This document shows, piece after piece, positions 24,397 to 28,886 of a stretch of DNA of 28,886 nt. The stretch spans positions 1 through 28,886 of the forward strand of contig DATNFP010000125.1 of assembly GCA_035606335.1 (NCBI GenBank), given 5' to 3'. The DNA is from DATNFP01 sp035606335. Lineage in GTDB: Bacteria > Bacteroidota > Bacteroidia > Chitinophagales > Chitinophagaceae. The position numbers were made by a program, and so were the translations under genes. The stretch's first letter is position 1; each line of letters opens with the position of its first letter. The notes under the pieces were generated by a model that saw nothing but the letters and a program-made list of their open reading frames with translations, was not told the DNA's origin and did not search any database.

Positions 24397-25863
24397 TTAA
24401 TGAGCAATTACTACTTGCTTTGTTATTTGCGCGTTATCGCCTTTAATAGTTACGAAATAGTTGCCCGAAGGAATTTCAGGTACCGGTATAATAATTAACG
24501 AGCTTTGTGCTGCTGGTCCATTTGTTTGTTTTATCAATCTTCCCTGTACATCGTAAACGCCGATGGTAAATGGTTGTGCCTGGTTCCATTTTATGCTTAC
24601 ATTCAAAGTATTCTGTGCAGGCACCGGGTACACTATCACATTATCGATAGTCGTACTTACATTTTCAACTGCCGTTGCATAAGTTTCATAATAGTAGTAA
24701 TATGCCTCATTGCTTGGTACCGGTTTCCAAAAGCCGCCTACATTCCAGGTATCACCTATTGCGGACACCATTTCGTCGAAACTATTGTACGCATAGACAA
24801 ACCTACTTACATTAACAAACTTTGATGAAACTGTATCCCAATTCTGAGTTGTATCCGCCAAAAAATTATGTTTGGAATCATAACCATATAGATCACTCCC
24901 GTTATTCCTCCAATTGTTGATCCATGATATCCACGTTTTATAAGTCCGGGACAATTGGTAACCAGAAGCGTCATAGGTATTCACATACATTTCAGAATGG
25001 TCCCATTTATTGGTGCTTGTGTTCCACTTATTTTCTATTTCAGTCAGATAGTCATTTAAACTATCGTATGTGTAGAGGTATTCAGAGGAATTGACCCATT
25101 TGCCTCCAATCCACATTTGATACACCTCTGATATTACGTTATTACTTGCATCATAGGTAAGCAGCGATTGAGAATAGTTGTCCCATGCCTTAGTACTTTT
25201 GTTCCACGATTGCGTGACTGTTTTAGTTTGTATTTTGCCTGTGGCATCGTATGTATATATATACTGATAGGAATTGTTCCATTTAGATCCATCCCATGTT
25301 TGATCAACTTCCAGGGTTATATAATGGGCGGAATTGTGTGAGTATAATACCTTGAGCGTATTTGTCCATTTATTAGCGACAGAATCCCAATCCTGATCTA
25401 TATAGGTAGCCTTGGTGTTATCAGCATTATAGGTATATAATTGCTGATTGTACTGTAGGTATTTGGTTACGTCCCATGCAAATCCTTCTTCTGTAAGCAT
25501 ATTGTTGTTCGCGTCGTATGTTTGCACATAACGATATTGAGGCATGTAGCCGCCAGGCCCGATAACAAAGTCTAACGCAGAATCATATTGCTGATCGTAA
25601 GTCCCACCTCCGCGCATATCTGAATAGTACAGATGCTCAGAATCGTAAGCAGCATATACGGTTCCATCAAAATAATGCTCTGATGAAGCGATAAGCCTCG
25701 AAGATATAGTTGTAGTTCTTTGCCCTGAGGATACGCCTGCCTGTGAATGATTTTTGATGGTAGCCTGCAGATATTTATCAGGCATCTTGACTATTGATTG
25801 CTGTGCACCCGTAGTGCACCAGCCGCAATAAAGAATTGCAATGAGTAAAAAGCACTGTTTCAT
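24397..25863 (-). CDS. Type IX-secreted protein with nine ~30-residue Tyr/Trp repeats
   Basis: 488 residues: signal peptide (about 1-20), the conserved family tag ISSRLIASSEHY (53-64), a repeat region at about 111-393, and a type IX sorting domain from about 398 (VYPVPAQNTLNVS, GVYDVQGRLIK, EIPSGNYFVTIKGD). Nine units of 29-32 residues follow the pattern (Y/L)-x-(T/A)-Y-(D/N)-...-W-(N/D)-x4-5-(K)-W-x-N. Examples begin LYTYNADNT, YIYTYDATG, YLYTYDSLN and MYVNTYDASG. The pattern suggests a beta-strand solenoid or sheet stack, loosely like YD repeats. It is a divergent fourth member of the family at 7860-12358, with clearer repeats. Function unknown; probably a surface-exposed or released protein. 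No catalytic motif seen. Confidence 0.85.
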   Translation of the reverse strand: MKQCFLLIAILYCGWCTTGAQQSIVKMPDKYLQATIKNHSQAGVSSGQRTTTISSRLIASSEHYFDGTVYAAYDSEHLYYSDMRGGGTYDQQYDSALDFVIGPGGYMPQYRYVQTYDANNNMLTEEGFAWDVTKYLQYNQQLYTYNADNTKATYIDQDWDSVANKWTNTLKVLYSHNSAHYITLEVDQTWDGSKWNNSYQYIYTYDATGKIQTKTVTQSWNKSTKAWDNYSQSLLTYDASNNVISEVYQMWIGGKWVNSSEYLYTYDSLNDYLTEIENKWNTSTNKWDHSEMYVNTYDASGYQLSRTYKTWISWINNWRNNGSDLYGYDSKHNFLADTTQNWDTVSSKFVNVSRFVYAYNSFDEMVSAIGDTWNVGGFWKPVPSNEAYYYYYETYATAVENVSTTIDNVIVYPVPAQNTLNVSIKWNQAQPFTIGVYDVQGRLIKQTNGPAAQSSLIIIPVPEIPSGNYFVTIKGDNAQITKQVVIAH

Positions 25864-25893
25864 AGCTCACTATTTTATTGTTTATAATACCCT

Positions 25894-26001
25894 TTAAAAA
25901 AGGACTTTGTAAAAGAAGACAGCCGTTACTAATACATAAAGCAGAATGCAGATGAGCGTGATCACGATGCCGGCCCTCATCTCGTTGTATAATCTTTCCA
26001 T
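25894..26001 (-). CDS. 35-residue single-membrane-segment microprotein A
   Basis: A short open frame from ATG at 26001 to TAA at 25894-25896. The product starts MERLYNEMRAG and continues with a hydrophobic stretch of about 20 residues (IVITLICILLYVLVTAVFFY) ending KVLF. Support for being real: a second frame of exactly the same length and same kind starts exactly 720 bases away, and both share related upstream DNA, including the 13-base core GCAGTAACAAAAA in the leader. It precedes the secreted repeat protein gene by 30 bases on the same strand. Function unknown; a small membrane regulator, a type I toxin-like peptide or a component of a larger complex are all open. Confidence 0.5.
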   Translation of the reverse strand: MERLYNEMRAGIVITLICILLYVLVTAVFFYKVLF

Positions 26002-26010
26002 AGTGTGATG

Positions 26011-26080
26011 TTTTTGTTACTGCAAAAAGACGAACATAGCAGGAATTTATATATACCGAAAATGCGGGAGAGGGAGGGGC
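26011..26080 (-). promoter_or_regulatory. Conserved upstream region of microgene A
   Basis: Shares with 26731-26800 the core GCAGTAACAAAAA (minus strand; 26011-26023) at the same distance from the ATG, and a purine-rich block on the plus strand around CCGAAA..G.G.GAG..GGAG (from 26056). On the minus strand, TATGTTCG near 26034-26041 is one base from the -7 consensus. The two copies are diverged elsewhere, as expected for old duplicates with a constrained control region. Confidence 0.4.
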
Positions 26081-26165
26081 ATTGCATTATAACGTAATTG
26101 AGGTAGCTCTTTTGATCCTTCTTGAGAAATGTCAATTAGTTATCTTTATTATAATATTTGCTCGT

Positions 26166-26651
26166 ATGCGAGACAAGTTATATCACAACCTACTGTTATT
26201 CTCACTTTTTGGTGTTGCAATGTGGTTCTTTGGCAACCTGTATGAAGCTATTGTTATCGCACCAAATATGCTGAACAACACTATTGAAAAAATGCATGCA
26301 TGGCAGGCATATTTTGTAGTTACTAATCCTGCTTTCTTTTATGCTCTTTCTCCATTAGCGACAATTGCGTTATTGATTGTGTATGTTAAGACATCAAAAC
26401 AAAAAACAGAACTCAAAAGATTACTAAGATTTGCAAGTATATTTCAAATAATAGCTTACGCACTTTCTATCTATATAATTACACAAATTAACCTGAAACT
26501 TTTTTTCGCGAACTTAAACGACAACCCTGACCAGCTTCACACAAAGGCAGTCCTTTGGAATATTCTAAATATTATCAGAATTATATTAGTAGAGATATCA
26601 TTGATTTTTACTTTTAAGGCGTATATACAAACACAGAAAAATAAAGGATAA
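26166..26651 (+). CDS. Uncharacterised integral membrane protein
   Basis: 161 residues from the ATG at 26166 (MRDKLYHNLLLF); the frame stays open upstream to a TTG at 26082, which would add a hydrophobic stretch, but that region overlaps the conserved upstream DNA of the neighbouring microgene. About four membrane segments: LLLFSLFGVAMWFFGNLYEAIVI, an aromatic ALSPLATIALLIVYV segment, RFASIFQIIAYALSIYII and NIIRIILVEISLIFTF. The tail is short and basic (QTQKNKG). No family recognised with confidence; the layout loosely resembles small four-helix DUF1772-type proteins. Its last 38 bases overlap microgene B on the opposite strand. Confidence 0.6.
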   Translation: MRDKLYHNLLLFSLFGVAMWFFGNLYEAIVIAPNMLNNTIEKMHAWQAYFVVTNPAFFYALSPLATIALLIVYVKTSKQKTELKRLLRFASIFQIIAYALSIYIITQINLKLFFANLNDNPDQLHTKAVLWNILNIIRIILVEISLIFTFKAYIQTQKNKG

Positions 26652-26721
26652 GGATTTGTAAAAGTCCTACTATTACATAGCGAAGAATAATGGTGCCGAC
26701 CTTCGTTATAAAATCTCTCAT
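26614..26721 (-). CDS. 35-residue single-membrane-segment microprotein B
   Basis: A short open frame from ATG at 26721 to TAA at 26614-26616. The product starts MRDFITKVGT and has one hydrophobic segment (IILRYVIVGLLQILILYFSV) ending FVYTP. Length is identical to microprotein A (35 residues) and the start is exactly 720 bases from the start of A, but residue identity is low. The DNA around the two starts is clearly related (GCCG.CC then CGTT.TATAA.TCT in plus-strand reading). Its 3' 38 bases overlap the end of the convergent membrane protein gene. Function unknown. Confidence 0.45.
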   Translation of the reverse strand: MRDFITKVGTIILRYVIVGLLQILILYFSVFVYTP

Positions 26722-26730
26722 AGTAATGTT

Positions 26731-26800
26731 TTTTTGTTACTGCGAATAGAAGATAACTAGGGTGTAGTAAATGCCGAAATGAGTGAGAAAGGAGAAAATA
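26731..26800 (-). promoter_or_regulatory. Conserved upstream region of microgene B
   Basis: Counterpart of 26011-26080: the core GCAGTAACAAAAA (minus strand) is at 26731-26743, and the CCGAAA-plus-purine-rich block is at 26774-26795 with a 2-base offset relative to copy A. On the minus strand, TTATCTTC near 26749-26756 sits where copy A has its -7-like TATGTTCG. Confidence 0.4.
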
Positions 26801-27186
26801 TTCTAATTTTTTTACAACAATAGACATCGACGGTAACAGGTGCCCTTGGTAGAGATAACCTTACGCAAAATAAACGAACTCTGTAGTATAATTGTCACTA
26901 TAGCCAGTCACTTAAGGAAAAGGGCTGCTATTAATTAAGCTTCCTGAAGTTCAAGAAGTTCTTTGTTTATCTTGAGATTTGTTGGCGATACTTAAAATTT
27001 TTCACCATATACACTAGTATATAATAGAGTTTGGATTTTAGCCTATATCCACAAAAAACAGACAAACTTAATTGTTAAGTATTAGCAGCCGTGCTATAGC
27101 CTACTTTAGAAAGTATTATGACAAAATATAGTTTTTAACTTCTATCATCATTTTAAATAAATTATCTTTGAAAGACATTATTAGCA
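26801..27186. other. A+T-rich gap upstream of the restriction-modification genes
   Basis: About 390 bases with no convincing gene on either strand. It contains a small direct repeat (GAAGTTC twice, two bases apart, near 26948-26963) and a partial palindrome TATACACTAGTATA near 27006. No controller-protein gene (C protein) or integrase remnant was recognised. The promoter-like element at 27163 lies at its right end. It may mark the left border of an acquired segment. Confidence 0.5.
27163..27170 (+). promoter_or_regulatory. -7 element of the restriction-modification operon
   Basis: TATCTTTG is a perfect TAnnTTTG match. The predicted transcript start is about 7-10 bases downstream, only about 10 bases before the ATG at 27187, giving a very short leader. 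A good -33 element was not found. Confidence 0.5.
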
Positions 27187-28062
27187 ATGAACAAAGACCC
27201 AATACTAAAAGCTTTGCAAGAAGAAGTGGCAGGGTATAATAAAATAATAGCAACTGATAAGGGTGATTGGATCGTAAAAGGATTTATTGATATTTATAAA
27301 AGGATTTACACTATTTCTATTGACACAAAAGTAGTGTCAAAGGTTATTGAATTATTACTAATCCCAACATTAGAGGAATTTGCTCAAAAGCATAATTTAA
27401 TACTTGAACTTCCACCACAGCAAAATTTTTATCCTGACCTTTCCTTTACTTCAAGAGACAGTGGAGAAAAATTTGCAGTAGATATTAAAAGTACGTATTT
27501 GGATGAAAAGAGTAAAATAAAATCTATGACGTTGGGTGCATTTACAGGCTACTTTAGAAATAGAAATAGTAAGAAAAATACACTTCACCCGTATGGAGAA
27601 TATTCAGCCCATTTAGTGCTTGGAGTAGTTTATTCACAAAATGAAATAGACCCTAACGAAAAAAAAGTATATAGCATGGGAGACTTAGATAAAATTGCCT
27701 CTGTTATAAAAGACTTTACGTTCTTCGTTCAGCCAAAGTATAAAATCGCTTCGGCCAGACCAGGAAGCGGAAATACAAAAAATATCGGTTCAACAAACAA
27801 CATAGATAAGCTTATTAAAGGACAAGGCGTTTTTTCAGATTTGGGAGAAGAAGTCTATGATGACTATTGGATGTATTATTTAACAAAGGACATGGCAAAG
27901 GCTTTGGAAATAGAACGTCCCTATACTGATTTAAAATCATACATTATGTACAAGGAAAAAGGGCATGATGTACTTGAAAAGCATAAAGAAGATATTGAGA
28001 AATTAAATGAAGAAGATATAGAGGTAGAAGAAAATGAAATCCAAAATGATAACAATGAGTAA
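27187..28062 (+). CDS. EcoRV-like type II restriction endonuclease
   Basis: 291 residues; aligned by eye to remembered EcoRV (245 residues) over nearly its full length. Catalytic residues are kept: Asp84 in NFYPD (EcoRV Asp74), Asp99 and Lys101 in VDIKSTY (EcoRV Asp90, Lys92), and Glu55 in KVIELL (EcoRV Glu45). The minor-groove Q-loop PPQQNFYPD (77-84) and the major-groove recognition R-loop GSGNTKNIGS (193-202) match PKQQNHYPD and GSGNTTNIGS. It therefore probably cuts GATATC, leaving blunt ends as EcoRV does (inference). Residues from about 255 form a Lys/Glu-rich, finally acidic tail that EcoRV lacks. Its stop overlaps the methyltransferase start by 8 bases. Confidence 0.92.
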   Translation: MNKDPILKALQEEVAGYNKIIATDKGDWIVKGFIDIYKRIYTISIDTKVVSKVIELLLIPTLEEFAQKHNLILELPPQQNFYPDLSFTSRDSGEKFAVDIKSTYLDEKSKIKSMTLGAFTGYFRNRNSKKNTLHPYGEYSAHLVLGVVYSQNEIDPNEKKVYSMGDLDKIASVIKDFTFFVQPKYKIASARPGSGNTKNIGSTNNIDKLIKGQGVFSDLGEEVYDDYWMYYLTKDMAKALEIERPYTDLKSYIMYKEKGHDVLEKHKEDIEKLNEEDIEVEENEIQNDNNE

Positions 28063-28886
28063 AAGAAATATTATCCCACCAATAAAAAGTCAAGGCATAA
28101 AAACAAAATTAGTTCCTTGGATAAAAGATATTGCGCCGAAAGTAAGCGGTAGATGGATTGAACCTTTTTTAGGCACGGGTGTTGTGGCTTTTAATTCTGG
28201 TTATAAGGAAGCGATTTTAGGGGATACAAATCCACATATAATAAATTTCTATAAGAGCGTCCAAAGAAAAGAAATCACTGCAGTTAGCATGAAGGAATAT
28301 CTGAATAAAGAAGGTGAGTTATTAGCTACTGCCGATGAAAAAGGATACAAACATTTTAGAGCAATTAAAGACCGTTTCAATAAAGAATTTTCGCCGTATG
28401 ATTTCATTTTCCTTTCTAGGGCAGGCTTTAATGGGATGATGCGATTTAATAAAAAGGGACACTGGAATATACCGTTTTGTCAAAAACCTGCCCGTTTCGC
28501 TCAAGCCTACGTTACAAAAATTTGTAATCAGATAAAAGCGATATCTGAGATAATACAACCTGAGCCTATTTGGCAATTTTTTAATCAGCCTTTTACACAA
28601 ACTATAGCGTTGGCAAATGAAAATGATATTATTTACTGTGACCCACCATATTTTGGTCGTTATGTAGACTATTATAATGGTTGGACTGAGGAAGATGAAG
28701 AAAAATTGTTTGTCCTATTAAGCAATACAAAAGCTAAATTTATTTTATCAACATGGCACCATAACGACTGGCGGGAAAACGAGATGATAGGCAGATTTTG
28801 GAATAAGTTTAATATAGTTACCAAAGATCATTTCTATCATTCGGGGGGAAGTATAGAAAACAGAAAAGCTGTAGTGGAGGCACTAG
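28055..28886 (+). CDS. EcoRV-like adenine-N6 DNA methyltransferase, 3' end cut off
   Basis: 277 codons visible, continuing past the window. It belongs to the Dam-like D12 class: the opening tract PPIKSQGIKTKLVPW is nearly that of M.EcoRV, the SAM-binding motif I EPFLGTGVVAFN is at 36-47, and the catalytic DPPY is at 196-199, followed by FGRYVDYYNGW. STWHHNDWRENE and NR..VVEAL near the end also match, so only a few residues should be missing (M.EcoRV is about 298). It should methylate adenine in GATATC and protect the host. The start at 28055 is chosen by alignment to M.EcoRV; ATGs at 28034 and 28046 are in frame. It overlaps the endonuclease stop in ATGAGTAA, a different frame, so translation is probably coupled. 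Confidence 0.93.
   Translation, partial: MSKRNIIPPIKSQGIKTKLVPWIKDIAPKVSGRWIEPFLGTGVVAFNSGYKEAILGDTNPHIINFYKSVQRKEITAVSMKEYLNKEGELLATADEKGYKHFRAIKDRFNKEFSPYDFIFLSRAGFNGMMRFNKKGHWNIPFCQKPARFAQAYVTKICNQIKAISEIIQPEPIWQFFNQPFTQTIALANENDIIYCDPPYFGRYVDYYNGWTEEDEEKLFVLLSNTKAKFILSTWHHNDWRENEMIGRFWNKFNIVTKDHFYHSGGSIENRKAVVEAL

Noticed and set aside
24397..25863. RHS/YD-repeat toxin
   Set aside because: The repeats are only loosely YD-like, there is no RHS core or C-terminal toxin domain, and the protein ends in a type IX sorting signal.
28322..28600. Minus-strand open frame inside the methyltransferase gene
   Set aside because: Antisense to a strongly recognised M.EcoRV-like coding sequence.

Overview
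The window looks like a chromosomal segment from a Bacteroidota bacterium, probably of the Chitinophagales/Chitinophagaceae type (inference from gene families, no search run). Evidence: four large secreted proteins carry the C-terminal sorting domain of the type IX secretion system; several genes have the Bacteroidota promoter -7 element TAnnTTTG; Shine-Dalgarno sequences are mostly absent; and families such as the FadL/SGNH pair, tandem rhomboids and the QVH-type dihydroorotase are typical of the phylum. The DNA is A+T-rich (about 60% by eye). No tRNA, rRNA, CRISPR array or insertion sequence was seen.

Layout. 1-3450 (+): the end of cysS, an MsbA-like ABC exporter and galE, closed by a bidirectional terminator. 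3468-6066 (-): a FadL/OmpP1 outer-membrane transporter followed by an SGNH/GDSL esterase lipoprotein. 6177-7667: a ComF phosphoribosyltransferase (-), a YqaE/Pmp3-like membrane peptide (+) and a histidine-rich small membrane protein (-). 7860-12358 (-): three tandem paralogous secreted proteins, with terminators between them. 12468-15972: radA (-) and an M3 oligoendopeptidase (+), divergent across a 400-base gap that holds a strong hairpin. 16059-22506 (-): a long same-strand run of pyrC, a short MutS-like ATPase, an active rhomboid, a catalytically dead rhomboid, a membrane-anchored EEP-fold phosphatase/nuclease and a MurU-like nucleotidyltransferase. 22588-24324 (+): a predicted outer-membrane beta-barrel. 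24397-25863 (-): a fourth, longer member of the secreted repeat family. 25894-26721: two 35-codon single-membrane-segment microgenes (-) with related upstream regions, on either side of an uncharacterised membrane protein gene (+). 27187 to the end (+): a restriction-modification pair closely resembling EcoRV endonuclease and its methyltransferase, overlapping by 8 bases; the methyltransferase runs off the window.

Functions are mostly housekeeping (translation, envelope lipid/saccharide handling, recombination, pyrimidine synthesis, peptide turnover) plus accessory surface or secreted proteins. The most notable items are the EcoRV-type system in an unusual R-then-M overlapping arrangement, the duplicated microgenes exactly 720 bases apart, the ~30-residue repeat family of secreted proteins with a 95-base block of perfect identity between two members, and the active/inactive rhomboid tandem.
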